From Tanypteryx hageni (Eukaryota; Arthropoda; Insecta; Odonata; Petaluridae), in contig CM054116.1 in assembly GCA_028673005.1 (NCBI GenBank), positions 82,038,572 to 82,102,571 of the forward strand: a DNA stretch of 64,000 nucleotides, read 5' to 3'. Below the pieces are notes generated by a model. It did not search any database and was not told the DNA's origin. It saw nothing but the letters and a program-made list of their open reading frames with translations. Made by a program: the position numbers and the translations under genes. Shown in pieces: positions 9,751 to 21,405 of this stretch; within the stretch, counting starts at the first letter, position 1, and every line of letters begins with the position of its first letter.

Positions 9751-10635
9751 GGTATGTTCGCGGTTTTAGGGCTCAGACGCGTAAATAAAATCGAATTATA
9801 TCTCGTATTTATGTAACATATCGTCTTTTGCAAACAACTTTTGATACTAATGATATTTCACAAAAATAATGGGTAGTTTATTCCAAGAAATATTTAGAAA
9901 AATTTTCTTTACTCCAAAATGTCTCCAGAAAATCTGATTAAAATCAAACCAGTTGTAGAGCCTGATATCACAAATGATAATCCGTAAGTCATATATCTCT
10001 AAAAGTCACTATATGACGTCCAGTGACATTACAATGTACGCTAAGCTACCTTACCGAAGCCCTATGACGTCACGCCTTCGCCGCGATTCATTCAAAATCT
10101 TACTACAGACTATACGGTAAAACTAAATCTAAAGATAACTCATATTCGTGGATGATATCGTTCATAATAGATACTCTGAAGAGATGAACGATATTGCGCA
10201 ACAATTAAGGGTACTTTATTTATTTTTTTAAAACAATTTCATTTTACTCAAAAAAGGCTATAATGATTTTGATTAAAATCCATCTGATCGTACAGCCTTA
10301 TGATACAAATAATACCAACTAAGCCATATGTCCCAAAAATTACTATATATCGTCCAGTGGAATTAAAATAAACGCTAAAGAACGGTAAACTTTGATTTAT
10401 AATCGTTTTTCTTTTATAAACGTACACAGTCGACCAAACGTATATATGTACGTATATGAAAAAGTTTGTGCAATTTATGTTGCGTCGTTTATTTATTGAG
10501 GCAGCAGTTTATTTCAGTATTTTTGAAAGGTGATACATTGAGTAAATACATGCAATTGATCTGTTTATTTAAATGTCTTACTCGATTTAATCAATTTGTT
10601 GATGGTGTTTAATGCATTTAGATATTTGGCTATTT

Positions 10636-10878
10636 CTATGAACATCCTGGCACCTCCGAAGGCCAAGTGCAAACGCCGTTTATTGGGTCAAACGCGGTCC
10701 CCTTGCTGCACTTAAACTGAACAGTTTTCCAGTCACCAAAATTGTCGGAAGTACAGATATGGAAGTCTTGGTAATAAGTCGGATCGGGGTTGAGTCCTGA
10801 CTTCTTGCAAATGTCTGTCGGTGGTGGAATTGAACGAGAAGTGGTGGTAGTTCTAGGAGTTCTTGGCTTTATTGGATA
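10636..10878 (-). pseudogene. Copy B exon 9: degenerate chitin-binding type 2 domain
   Basis: 243 bp, the same length as the intact copy, from acceptor AG (10879-10880) to a TAG stop at 10636. It encodes a Thr/Pro-rich linker ([18 protein letters not shown]) and a CBM14 domain. Where copy C reads NCQYFYLC this copy reads YYQDFHIC, so one of the six disulfide cysteines is gone. The ending [20 protein letters not shown] is unchanged. Confidence 0.9.
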
Positions 10879-11540
10879 CTGAAATGAGTAATGGAGAGAG
10901 CTATGAATAAAATAGTATTTTAAACTATAATTATACCTATGTATAGTTCATATTATGGGTGTCAACAGCGAAAATGAAATTATAAGCTGAAAAAATGAGC
11001 AAAGTTCCAAAATCTACGGCGTGTAATTTATCCCAAAGACAATCTGCAAAAATGGAGATAAAATGAGCTCCAAAACGAAAAAAGTGTACTGAGTGCTGAG
11101 TCAGCGCAGGAAAGGGAAACGTGAAAAGTATTATTCAACGAAATATTCAGAATGAGCGAAGAAATATGGCGAATATTTCAAAATTTAAAAAAAACCTTTA
11201 GTGTACTTTGGTTTAGCTATGACTGCATATAGTGGATCAGTACCGGAACATTACATATATTGAAATTCAAAAATTATATATATGATGTAATGTTTGAAAC
11301 TGTTAATTTTTTATATTTAGATAGGGGATGCTAGTCGGAAAAAATGCAACGTATAATTTTATTCACGAGCTAGAATCTATAGCCATGGTTTCTAAACCGT
11401 GACTGTCGTCATATCGCACAACGTAGTTGGCCTCAGATTTGAAATTAGGGTACTGTTAATAAAAATACGTTTTTATCTCGTGCGACTCGTTTCTGTAAGA
11501 TTAAAATATACAAGATTAACATTGAATCCATTGCACTTAA

Positions 11541-11736
11541 GGTGGAATCACTCAGTCCAAGAGTGGGTCTGCCGGTGGGAGGTGTCTGGAGGGGTTGGGA
11601 TGCTTCCTCCGTTGAGTCCTTCCCAAATGGCGTTCATCAGAGGGAATTTCATTCCGTGGCAATCCCCGTGAAAATCGTCGTTCTCAATACTCCATATCAT
11701 AGATCCGCGAAGTCAAAGGTTTTCAGCAAACTGGGC
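11541..11736 (-). pseudogene. Copy B exon 8: nonsense, frameshift and lost splice donor
   Basis: The acceptor is intact (AG then GCCCAG). The frame reads AQFAENL, then TGA, then LRGSMIWSIENDDFHGDCHG, matching [20 protein letters not shown] of copy C with GGA changed to TGA. Further on, a run of G/C is 2 bp shorter than in copy C, shifting the Pro-rich end. The donor CCCACC-GTAAGT of copy C is here CCACC-TTAAGT. Three independent lesions in one exon. Confidence 0.9.
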
Positions 11737-11884
11737 CTGCAATTCGTGCAAGGACTGATGTATTTACTCAGAGTGGTCATTTCTGTTAAAATAATCTTTC
11801 ACGCAAGCATGAAAATATATCGATTTTGCAACTTAGTTAATGTCGGTGATATGCCATAGGTTTGTAGATAGTTCCTCATATGAG

Positions 11885-12560
11885 TGTTTAAGAGAAAAAA
11901 TTTAATGCGAAACATCACGTTAATTAAATCATGTTAAAACTATTTCATCACATAAGCTTATCGAAGTTACTCCAGTAATAGTGGACTGTAATTTAAAAAT
12001 ACATATATATAGTATATGTATGTATAGTATATATGAATCAGAGATATCGTTTCCATAAACATTCTCCTTCGACATTACAATAGTAATATATAATATCACA
12101 TATTAAACTAAAAGGAAATTGAAAATTTATCTTTAGAATATTTATTCTTTAACATAAGGATATTTACTCCAATTTTGAAAATGTGTTCGAAAAAGTACTT
12201 CTGATTTTCAGTTTACTTATGATAAAACACTGATAAACTCGGTATAATGCTTAAATTTATATTGTCCTACCCTTGAGGAAGTTTCTTGATCCATCCCCGC
12301 TGATAACGCTTGCAAAGTCTTTATTATATCACAATAAGAAGAGGCACCCCATTATCCCTGTAATTGCTAAGAATTAATTTATTTTTTAATGAGAAATTAA
12401 AAAGATGAAGATATTTACCAGTTCTATGTTGCGTTCGTAAGATATTTTGGCAATATAAGTGAACTTAATCCTCATTCCGACAGTGAATTTCTTCAAGAAA
12501 ACACTCTCAAAGCTTTAAGTGTTTAAGGGAAAAAATTTAATGCGAAACATCACGTTAAAT
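11885..12560. repeat. Direct 40-bp duplication flanking an inserted repeat in copy B
   Basis: A segment with GAGAAAAAATTTAATGCGAA and ACATCACGTTAA occurs at about 11888-11928 and again at about 12520-12560. The stretch before the second copy (12270-12515) resembles 43431-43680 (TTTCTTGATCCA ... GCAAAGTC ... ATTCCTGTAATTGCT), so the interval includes a dispersed repeat or rearranged 3' flank. Confidence 0.5.
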
Positions 12561-14085
12561 GATCAAGGTCACTTGTCCAAAATTTAACTGAATAAAATTA
12601 TTAATTTTATAAAAATAATACAATTTTGGCTAAAATACTTATAATACAATTTCTTTCCCCTTGGATTTAATCGGAGCCGAAGTTTTTCGAGGTTCATGGT
12701 AGGCCTTCACGGTTACCGTAGCGGTCCCGGGGCCCACGAAGTCCCCACCGTACTTCACCCTACCAAGCATTCACTCTACTTCCTCCGGCTCACTCGTCAC
12801 CCTCTAAAAAAAGAAAACCTTTACATTTTGACCTAAATTGCTTAAGCGATTTAGGAAAGGGCTTAAAGATTTCCTCCGGTAGCTCATTCCATTCACAGAT
12901 TCCTCTATTTAGAAAAAAGTTCTTGGGGACGTTTGTCTTCTGCGGCCTGTATTTAATTTTATATTTGTGGTCGTTTTTTCCTATCTAGTGAGGTTTCTCG
13001 ATCCCAGATGATAAATTTTCCCATGCCCCTTTATTATTTAATATTTTAAAAATCCCACATAGCCTGTTGAGTTTCCTTCTATTTTCCAATGATTCCCAAC
13101 TTAACACTCTTATCATTTCCGTTACACTTTCAGTCTTCTTATGCTTCCCATCACGTATCTGGCAGCCTTTCTTTGGACTTTTTCTAACTTATTTATTTGC
13201 CCCACTTCATACGGATCCCATACATTCGTAGAGTATTCCAAAATTGGTCTAATAATGGCTTTATACGCCTACTCCTTGATGTCTGTACCGCTCCCCTTGC
13301 GGTTCCTCATCACTAGACCGCGGATTTTTAGGTTCTAAAAATTAAGTTTTAGGCGACTAAAATAGGCTCTTTAAGTAGCTTAATTAGGCTTTATAAAAGG
13401 TAAAAATAGGCTCTAAAAACTACTTCCAAAAACTGCGTCCAGTAAAAAACAACATCATTTCCTTCAAATTTCAACTTTAATTCACGAAAAAGGACTGAAA
13501 CATGCACGCACGCAAAAAATTACCAGTCAACGAAACATTATTGATTTGTGTTTTCGAAGAATATAAAAATATTTTACTACTATGCATTGAAACTTATTCT
13601 TATGGTTAAATTACCATGCGTTACAGAGAAAATACTATCTACATTACATATAGTAATACTGACTGAAAACACTATTCAAGTATATATTTAAGTATTCGAA
13701 ATTCCCATAATGAATTTGTCACCTCCTTGTGTTTATTCCATAAATTTCCCGTAGTTGGCCCCCCAGTAAATGACAAGCACTTTTTCTAAGTTTTCTGCCA
13801 CAAAACTATTGCATTTGTCAATTAATATCATCCTGTAAGCAGAAACAGAACGTTCGACATCAACTGATGAGACGGGGGCAAACTTCAACTTAGGTACATG
13901 TTGAAATTGAATTTTGCACTCAACTTCACTGGATTTTCCTGCCAGTATATCTGCAACTGTACATAGGCTCTACAGACCTGAGTTCTTTTGTAGCACTTTT
14001 TCTAGTTTGGCTCTCACTTTTCCCCCACTTCACCTGGCGCTTCCTTGATTTTTTGTTTCACTTCATTCAGCAAAGCAGTATTTTC

Positions 14086-14316
14086 CTAGATGGGTTTTCC
14101 TGAGCCCTCCAATTCAGCAATAATCCAAACAAGGGATGTATAGTGGGATCTAATATACACCAAATTCTTGGGAATGGGGGGATCATCCAGCAACATTTTC
14201 GCCGAAGTGACACAGGCAGTATCCTCGGCTAGATTTGTCACAACTTCCTTGACATGAAGGATATGCTCACTGTAATATTTAGCTGCTTTCAGCCATGTGT
14301 CCCAGCGGGTGAGCAC
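14086..14316 (-). pseudogene. hAT transposase fragment, C-terminal region
   Basis: Minus-strand open stretch MLTRWDTWLKAAKYYSEHIL ... SLVWIIAELEGSGKPI inside the 2.7-kb hAT element. 'TRWxTWLxAAxYYxEH' is characteristic of the CGGBP1-associated hAT family seen in many arthropod genomes. It is out of frame with the next piece upstream. Confidence 0.65.
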
Positions 14317-14352
14317 AGGCTCAGGTGGCAGAGAGACATCGGGCAGTTTTTC

Positions 14353-14691
14353 TCAAAAAGTCTGTTTTCTTGTTGGTGCCTTGACGAAGACATTCTTCAC
14401 GGTGGAGATCAATTTGATAACCTTGGGGATTTCCAGTCTTATTTGCTCTGTTATGCGGTTCAAACCACGGGCAAGGCATGTCACATGCACAAGGGAGGGA
14501 TAGAACACCTTGAGCAACTGCATGGCAGCAACCATGTACGACGCAACATCTGTGTATAGGAGCAGCACTTTGTCTTCTTCTAGATTGTTGGGATACAGCA
14601 CTTTCAGTCCATTGTTCACGGAGTGTGCTATTGTTTCCTGATTTGTTTTGGCAAGTTGCTTCGTGCAGATGAGGTAGGCTCTGGATGGCAT
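14353..14691 (-). pseudogene. hAT transposase fragment, central region
   Basis: Minus-strand frame with NGLKVLYPNNLEEDKVLLLY, TDVASYMVAAMQLLKVFYPS and LVHVTCLARGLNRITEQIR. The 'LLYTDAxxYM' and 'HVTCxAHGLxRxxE' phrases match the catalytic-core region of hAT-type transposases; the acidic residue in LLYTD would be one of the DDE positions in the family. It follows the domain order of the neighbouring fragments. Confidence 0.65.
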
Positions 14692-14729
14692 ATCTGGGTC
14701 AATTTTCCAACAACCAAGTTGGCCATATA

Positions 14730-15059
14730 TCAGCTGAGAGCGTCAGTGGTTTCGTTGACTGATATCCAAATATGTGAATCTCCAATGTCCTCCCGTATCC
14801 TGCGCATTTCGTCATCGTACGTGGGTTGCACGTAATTCTTGCATAGCGTTGACTCGGAAGGTACCGACTGATGGCAGTATCGTTCTAGGAACCCCTTGAA
14901 TGTTGGATTTTCTAGTGTTCTGAATGGAATGTTGGCTGCCACAATTGCATGACACAAATCTGCATAAAACTTATTCTTCTTGCTGGATCCCTCAGAAGTT
15001 TTTGTTAAAAGCGTTTGTTTCATCTTCGATTTGCGTTCAACATTTGCCTTATGTAGCAC
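14730..15059 (-). pseudogene. hAT transposase fragment, N-terminal half
   Basis: 109 residues including KMKQTLLTKTSEGSSKKNKF, LCHAIVAANIPFRTLENPTF and RIREDIGDSHIWISVNETTD. The usual ending 'D(E)TTDA' of this family is seen at the C-terminus. It continues from the zinc-finger segment at 15333-15557. Confidence 0.65.
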
Positions 15060-15332
15060 TCCTTGGGCATGCTGAGTTAGGTGGGCTTTTTATAACTCAA
15101 TACCTATAAAGAAAAATTATGAAGAAATAATTAACCTTAAAAATACGGAAATAATCTAATAAATATGGAAATGGGACAAAAATATAAAATTTACTTTAGA
15201 GCTACGAAGGTCCGCAGCTGGATTGCTGGAAATTTTGAATAACTACGTCTATAGTTACCATAAAATGGCTCGTATAAACAAAAAATGTATATGACAAGCA
15301 ATTTACGGCCAATAATTCATTGCAAGTCAGCA

Positions 15333-15557
15333 TTATAATGTACTTATCTCCTTGTTGCATGCTTGACAGAAGATAATTTTTCCATCCGTTGTTAAGTACG
15401 GGAACTCTTGTAGCCACTGACGTATTAAATAAGCTTTCGAACTTGCTACTTTATGCATTGCACTTTCACAATTTTCACACTTCTCACCTTCACCCTCTGC
15501 GGTCTGGAGATGGACTGCAGGGTTATTCTCGTTTTCCCGTGTCACACGATATGACAA
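15333..15557 (-). pseudogene. hAT transposase fragment, BED-like zinc finger
   Basis: Minus strand: KASSKAYLIRQWLQEFPYLT-type sequence followed by DGKIIFCQACNKE. The CxxC in FCQACNKE with the upstream basic helix is the first half of the BED-like finger that opens CGGBP1-type hAT transposases. A possible second half reads out of frame further downstream. Confidence 0.6.
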
Positions 15558-16440
15558 TGTAATGACGAGAAATTAACGCAACATCAGATTAAACCCATTG
15601 TTACATTGTCGCATCGTGCGACACAGGGAAACAGAATAGCACCGCCGGATGCGTGACAGGTGTTTGCTGGTGTTCGCCACCTGGTCATGACCGTGGTGTG
15701 AAAGACATTTTCTCAATCCTCAACTGAACATTGTACAGTCAGTTTAAAAAATACGACTAGTACCAAAATCTGCTTTTATTGTCGATTTTTTTTACAAAAT
15801 TAGCCCTTTTTAGGCTTTTTTGCATGAAAATGGCAAAAATAAGCATTAACGTCGAAATAGGCATTTTTAGACATTAATGTCAAAATAGGCATTTTTAGGC
15901 ACTATAAAATATACATTTTCGGGGTTAATTATTTATAAAACGTATATATACAACTGTATGTTAGGATATCTACTCAGGAAATAAATAGGTTTTTACCTAA
16001 AGATCCGCGGTCTACTCATCACCCAATGTAGGGATTTATATGCCTTTCCTACCACATGGTCAATATGCTGACCCCACCCAAAACTTACTGAAATGATTAT
16101 TCCTAAGTATTTACAATAGTCACTTTTAGGTACGTAGTCACCCATTAGCTGATATTGCCTACATTCCTTAACTCTTCTTTTGGTAAAAGTTATAAGCTTA
16201 CTTTTCTCAACATTTATGTCCATTTTATTAATTGCTATCCAGGTATCCACCTTCACTAAGTCCTCTTGTAAGTTGGTACTATCATTCTGACTTATTATTT
16301 TCCTATATATTATGCAGTCATCAGCAAAAAGACATTTCTGAAGTTACTTCCTCATGAAGATCATTGATATACATGAGGAACAATAGGGGGCCTAGGACAC
16401 TCCCCTGGGGAACCAGGATGAGACAGGCACTTCTTTTGAG

Positions 16441-17090
16441 TATGCTTGTCCTACTCTGACACTTTGTCGACTGATTGGTATATGTCACTGAACGAGCAAA
16501 TGAGTTTATAGAACCGTTTAAATAATTGCATAATTATTGTATAATTTTTATAACTATTGTAATTACGTATCATTAGACGTAAACTGTTGTAAGCAATAAA
16601 TTATAAGTAACGTTTTATATGAAACAAACCTTTAAGTTGCAGCTCAGAAGTCGTATCTCAAGGAATTAACTGTTCAACGGAATCTGCGAACGTCCGTTAT
16701 ATGGTGACCAACCGTCCCGCAAATCGCATTCTCTACAAAGTAAAACACGAAATCTAAGACAGATTTGTGTGTTACTTTGTATCTAAATGCTACGCCTTTT
16801 TACATAGAAAGAGGTTGGTGACCGTCTTCAACGTCGTAATTTTCGCGTCATCCCTTGTAACATATGCACAGGTAATAGGGTTTACCAAGGGAATGATCAG
16901 TGAAGATAATGAGAAAAATATGAATGGTATGCTGAGTTTTGGCGTAATATCAATCTACACCACGAAACTCACGAAGTTAATAATAAATGAAATCACTTGA
17001 TTAAACAATCTCGAAAAATAAAAAATAAAGATTTTCTTGACTATATAAAATTATTTTAAATATAATTATTTCACGTATAACATGAAAACA
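16441..17090. other. No gene recognised; AT-rich
   Basis: Between the LINE and the Penelope-like element. A 77-codon plus-strand frame at 16767-17000 has no recognisable feature and is probably accidental. Confidence 0.4.
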
Positions 17091-17124
17091 TATATCGTTG
17101 GTAGCTCAATAACTTTGGCTTAGA

Positions 17125-17478
17125 TTATTAAAAGTGAAATACTCCTATAGCCAAACTCATGGCTTTGTCATCTTTATGTATTATGGAAAAGCCATGAGAC
17201 CAATTACATCAGGAATAAATTGCCCAACCTATAACTTGGCCAAATGGCTTAATAGTGAATTTAAACAGATGTCCTTTCTCGACAAACACTCAGTTAAAAA
17301 TAACTATGACTTGATAAGTAAACTAAAAACATAATATTAAAAGAGTCTGAGATTTTGGTCTCCTTTGACGTTAAAAGCCTCTTCCCAAGTGTACCTCTGG
17401 AAGAAACATCCCAAATTTTAAAATCATTGTTACTAAAACAAAATTGTACTCGAATATTTACAACTTACTAATTTATGC
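17125..17478 (+). pseudogene. Penelope-like RT, N-terminal part
   Basis: Open to 17334 with PITSGINCPTYNLAKWLNSE and LDKHSVKNNYDLISKLK, then after a stop/frame change LKESEILVSFDVKSLFPSVP LEETSQILKSLL. FDVxSLFxxVPL holds the first catalytic aspartate (motif A) of the RT. Confidence 0.8.
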
Positions 17479-17964
17479 ATGTCACAGAACGTTTTTCTAT
17501 TAAAAAATGAAATTTACAAACAAACACAAGGCACTTCTATGGGAAGCCCCCTATATCCTTTTCTAGCCAACATTTTCATGTCCTCTTTTGAAAAGGATTG
17601 CAAAGAAAAATTTCATTACTTTCGAGATATATGGTTGAGGTACGTGGATGACATATTCACAATCTTTGATTTAAAGAAACAAATTGTAGAAGAATTTGTT
17701 AATCAGTTAAACAACATATATCCTTCAATTAAGTTCTCTTATGAACTTCAAGAAAACAACATCTTGCCATTTTTGGACTTGCTAGTCATAAATAATAGAC
17801 AACACATTGAGTTTGACATTTTTAGAAAACCTACATATACTGATAACTTCATCAACTCCTTTCACCCTACGAACCAAAAAACAGCTGTGTTTCAATTTTT
17901 AACACACAGATTATGTAACATCCCCTCAATAAAATTAGGTATGCAAAGGAACTCAAACACATAA
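17479..17964 (+). pseudogene. Penelope-like RT, catalytic core (YVDD)
   Basis: 161 codons. It contains KQTQGTSMGSPLYPFLANIF (motif B) and IWLRYVDDIFTIFD (motif C, catalytic YVDD), followed by LPFLDLLVINN and FDIFRKPTYTDNFIN, all standard in this family. The frame ends at 17964 and the protein continues in another frame (KELKHIKQIANKLGYDINLL) before the endonuclease. Confidence 0.85.
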
Positions 17965-18013
17965 AACAAATTGCCAATAAACTTGGATACGATATCAATT
18001 TATTAATAAATTA

Positions 18014-18532
18014 GTGAGAAAACATAACTTTAAGAAAACTCTGTCCAACGCCACTTCTCTCAAATTAGACAACAAAAAAGAGGACAAATACGTAAAATTG
18101 CCTTATTTCCCACCATTAAACAGAGTCTTGAACAAAATTATTAAACATAAGGATTATACCATAACATATACAAATCCATATAATTTGAAAAATTTACTGG
18201 GCAGTACAAAAGACATAACAGAAACTTTGAAAAAGTCCGGAATTTATAAAATACAATGCTCACACTGTGACAAAAAGTACATAGGACAAACAAGAAGGAA
18301 ACTAATAGCACGCTTCAAGGAACACATGGCTCACTATAAATATAATCGTTTTGAAAAATCAAGCGTTGCCAACCACATTTTAGAAACAGGTCATAGTATA
18401 CACGTAAACGATTTAACATTGATAACTTCAGCCAATAACTCACTAAACTCGTTAGAAAACCTTCACATTTACAAAAACCGCGACACACTTATGAGCACGG
18501 ACACACTTTCAACAAGACCTTATACAAACTGA
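18014..18532 (+). pseudogene. Penelope-like GIY-YIG endonuclease domain
   Basis: 172 codons. GIYKIQCSHCDKKYIGQTRR and KLIARFKEHMAHYKYN are the GIY-YIG core with the Cys pair that precedes it in this family; VANHILETGHSIH and ENLHIYKNRDTLM form the conserved C-terminal end. A near-identical C-terminal phrase (HIYKNRDTLMNSDTDFNKTL) recurs at 39641. Confidence 0.85.
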
Positions 18533-18645
18533 CAGATGTAAACAACACACGCCGAAAAATCTTTCCGCGCTTCACTTGTTTCTCGGTCGTCTTCTTAATA
18601 CTTTCCGTTCAAACTTTGCAGTTGACTCCCAGTCACTGTTAAAAC

Positions 18646-18703
18646 AGGTTTTGCCCCTGACGATGCCCACCTTGTGGGCGAAATGCATTGGGTGTTATAA
18701 CCT
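18646..18703 (+). ncRNA. Hammerhead-ribozyme-like motif in Penelope-like terminal region
   Basis: CTGACGA (18657-18663) and GAAA (18680-18683), the two catalytic-core strands, enclose a 6-bp stem II (GCCCAC/GTGGGC, loop CTT). Stem I can form between 18646-18656 and 18690-18703 (GCCC with GGGT, AGGTT with AACCT). The core is followed by TGCATT, giving a very short stem III and a cleavage site after TT. Minimal hammerheads of this kind are known from Penelope-like elements; activity here is inferred. Confidence 0.75.
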
Positions 18704-18749
18704 TCTAATAGTTTGGCTATAGGAGTATTTCACGTTTAATGAAAACATG

Positions 18750-20270
18750 CAAATAAAATATTTTACCAAGGGTACGATCTTACAACCACTCATTGATATA
18801 TAAACTCATAAAAATAGACATCAAAATACACATCTACGTACAATTTATTCTTTTAAAATACATATGTAGATGACTTATTATTAGGCCACTTCAAAAAATT
18901 TATGCAACAATAAGAAAAAATTCCATTTTAAAATTTAGAATTGTGAAAACAAAAAATATACAAATACAAAATAATACCAACATAAAATAGTATCCTCAAA
19001 GAAAAACATAGCACTACATCAAAAGATTACATTTAAAGTATTTGAATATAGATAACGTGTGTGATAAGCAAAGAAAAAATAGTCTAATATTAAGTATTAC
19101 TATTTATAAAATCAAACTTTAAATAAAAAATTAAAAGTATATTTGTGTTCGTTTGTTTGTTCATGGATCTCCTCCGAAACGATAGAAGCTAGAGCAACGA
19201 AATTTCGTACGATTCATTCTTATATCCTATCTTAGTGAATGTTAAGGATTGGTAAGGTTCATGTTTTTCTTATGGGGTTATTTTTAGCCCGTTATTCAAT
19301 CTCAACAGCCCATAAGAATAGCACGGGATTCAGTGCAAGGCAATCAAAAAATGCTTTTTAAAATTGCTTATCTTACAGTTAGAGATAAGAACTAAGGACG
19401 AAAACAGTTCTTTGGCTATAAAAATGAAGTTTTTAATTTTTTAAGATCGAATTCAAATCCCTGCCGAATTTACTTATTAATAGGTTTTTGATAGCAAAAA
19501 AAACTATTTTTTTCCGATTTTCAACAATACCAAATGATAATTACCATGGCAACAGGCTCAATACTGATATCATATAGGTTACGATAGCATTGATTTAATG
19601 CTTTTAATGGGAATTAATGGCGTCATATTTTAATCGTTATTTCCAAATTGTATTTTTAAGTAGTTTACACTCGAATAATTTACAAAAGCGTTACCAATAC
19701 AGAGCATTTATATCTTATCAGTTAAATACTATCTCGGCTAATGCCCAACGGATTCCCATGAAATCGGCAATTTCAATCGCCTGCAATTTTTTTTATTTGA
19801 TAGGGATGTTTGTACATATTCGTAAATTTTTGTTATGTGGTAACACATTTGATGTATAGACACAATGAAAATGTAAGAAACTGTTTATTTAATTGATTTG
19901 CCTTTTTGCTGAAAGCAACCTTAGCCCGTAAAATATATTTTTAGAATTACGCAATAGTTCTTGTCATTGATTCGGTAAAATAACCTATTTAACAGCGGAA
20001 TAGGCTTCGAATTTATCAGCTTATCTACTCTATAAAACAAATTTGAAATAGCAATAGTAATAAATACCGACGCTTTATTTCCTGTTCTGTAAATTATTAT
20101 TTAAGCATTTACGATAAATTTCCTTGTGATTTTATTTGTTGGATGATATCTTATAGGTATATAAACAAAATTATAATATTAAATTTGATTTTGATTATTA
20201 CAAAAGTGTAAAAGCTATTTAAATCTTGTCCTACTGATAAATGTATGAAAAGTTTGATTTGTTTAATTAC
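18750..20270. other. No gene recognised; AT-rich repeats
   Basis: 19143-19560 looks like an interspersed repeat (GTTTGTTTGTTCATGGATCT ... CGAAACGATAGAAGC). The open frame at 19617-19859 is low-complexity and unconvincing. Confidence 0.4.
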
Positions 20271-20367
20271 GAGATTTTATCTTATTCTCCACAGAATAAC
20301 GTAAAGAAACGGAGAAGTTGCATCACAGGACTGTTTTAGTTGTCTAATGTTTGACTGTTTTATTGTT

Positions 20368-21405
20368 ATTAGGCGGGTTTTGCTTCCAGCATAAGCACAT
20401 ATTAGCTGCAGTTTGCCCGTCCGTCCGCATGTTCGATCTCAGCTTATACTTGATGAAATTTGGTAATTAGGACTCACAGTCAAATACAATAAGAAATTCA
20501 TATAAATAATATTCGTGTAATTGGGTGCCATTGACTTGGATAATAGCTTCGCGTCGCATCTATTCATGAAATTTCATAATAAAAACTTTTCCGTTGAATT
20601 TCAACGGGCATCTCCCTAGTCAGATATTTATAAAAGCCTACTTCTGTCCCTTTGTACCTTGGTGGCTCCCTCTGTCACGCTATATAAACGCGAATAAGCC
20701 CCATAATGTATCGTTATACATTTTTGAAAATTTGGAGGGATGATTTATTCACATATTGCACGATGATGACGAAAATGAATCTCGGAAAAAGCCCTGGGTT
20801 CGACTACAATGTATTTTCCATAAGATAACACGCAATAATTGACTTTTTGACTTGCAGGCTTTTATTCTTTTTGAAATCAATATAAGGAAGAATTAACCTA
20901 TGATCTTCGTATCTAAACCGTTTTAAATAAATTACTATAGTTTCTTATTCTGTTCATGTATTCCCGCCTACAGTTGGAAATTTCTCATGTGAAGCGTTTA
21001 ATTCACATATTTTGGGGAAATCTTAGCATTTTAACGGGATGTTACCTTTCCAACTAGTTAAATTGTTAAACCTCGAAATCAGATTATTTCAACCCTTATG
21101 GGTGAAAGTGTGCTTTGAATGCTTTTAGTGCGAGAGAGAGAAGGGTAGAGAAATTATTTTTGTAGCAACCAATATGAACAACATTCGTTGCGTTATTTAC
21201 AAGACGAAATACATTTGAATGTAGAACATTAATAATTCGCATATTAAAATTAGGTATCGTAGGAGTTCGAGACTTGAAACAACGAAAGCCAAAAAGAACG
21301 AAACTTTGTTTTCCTGCCATCCAATTAAAATCAAGGTATATTTATGTTCATTATTTAAAAAAAATTTACCTTTGAATTTCAACTGGCATCTTCCTAGTAA
21401 AAGTG
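20368..21405. repeat. About 1-kb insertion in copy B relative to copy C
   Basis: 20270-20360 matches 54715-54830 and 21420-21700 matches 54890-55150, but the intervening kilobase has no counterpart in copy C. It carries CCGTCCGTCCGCATGTTCG, GAATTTCAACGGGCATCTCC (20607) and a related TTGAATTTCAACTGGCATCT (21373), suggesting one or two interspersed repeats. No coding capacity was seen. Confidence 0.45.

Larger units (their letters stand above)
13314..16014 (-). mobile_element. hAT transposon, 2.7 kb, perfect 8-bp TSD, decayed transposase
   Basis: Both termini read TAGACCGCGGATTTTTAGGT-like inwards (right arm TAGACCGCGGATCTTTAGGT), and the flanks are identical 8-mers CTCATCAC at 13306-13313 and 16015-16022. 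The interior has minus-strand pieces of a hAT-type transposase: a BED/CGGBP1-like zinc-finger start (IRQWLQEFPYLTTDGKIIFC ... QACNKE), a middle (YCHQSVPSESTLCKNYVQPT, SVNETTDA) and a C-terminal part (MLTRWDTWLKAAKYYSEHIL). Several frames are used, so it is inactive. Subterminal repeats of TAGGC (aataggctc, tttttaggc) line both ends. Confidence 0.85.
12660..16440 (-). mobile_element. 5'-truncated non-LTR retrotransposon (LINE), interrupted by a hAT element
   Basis: At 16410-16310 the minus strand encodes VPQGSVLGPLLFLMYINDLH, then (after a 1-bp frame change) FADDCIIYR, the reverse transcriptase active-site box. It continues INKMDINVEKSKLITFTKRR and YCKYLGIIIS. On the other side of the hAT insertion it resumes with AYKAIIRPILEYSTNVWDPY and KAARYVMG, typical for the C-terminal part of jockey/CR1-type LINEs. 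No endonuclease or ORF1 was found upstream, so the copy is 5'-truncated, as usual for target-primed retrotransposition. The 3' limit near 12660 is approximate. Confidence 0.75.
17092..18745 (+). mobile_element. Penelope-like retroelement (reverse transcriptase + GIY-YIG), 5'-truncated and frameshifted
   Basis: Reading frames in order encode CPTYNLAKWLNSEF, SFDVKSLFPSVPL, QGTSMGSPLYPFLANIFMSS, YVDDIFTIFD, then KSGIYKIQCSHCDKKYIGQT. This is the reverse transcriptase followed by the GIY-YIG endonuclease diagnostic of Penelope-like elements. At the left, 17134-17156 is a perfect 23-bp inverted copy of 18711-18733, and 17092-17125 inverts a segment that follows the motif in the 52.7-kb fragment. 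This is the inverted-tail arrangement often seen in these elements. Stops and frame changes at about 17335, 17460 and 17965-18013 indicate an inactive copy. Confidence 0.9.

Noticed and set aside
10001..10636. CRISPR-like or tandem array from repeated TATGACGTC words near 10010-10075
   Set aside because: Only a few short words without regular spacing; eukaryotic context.
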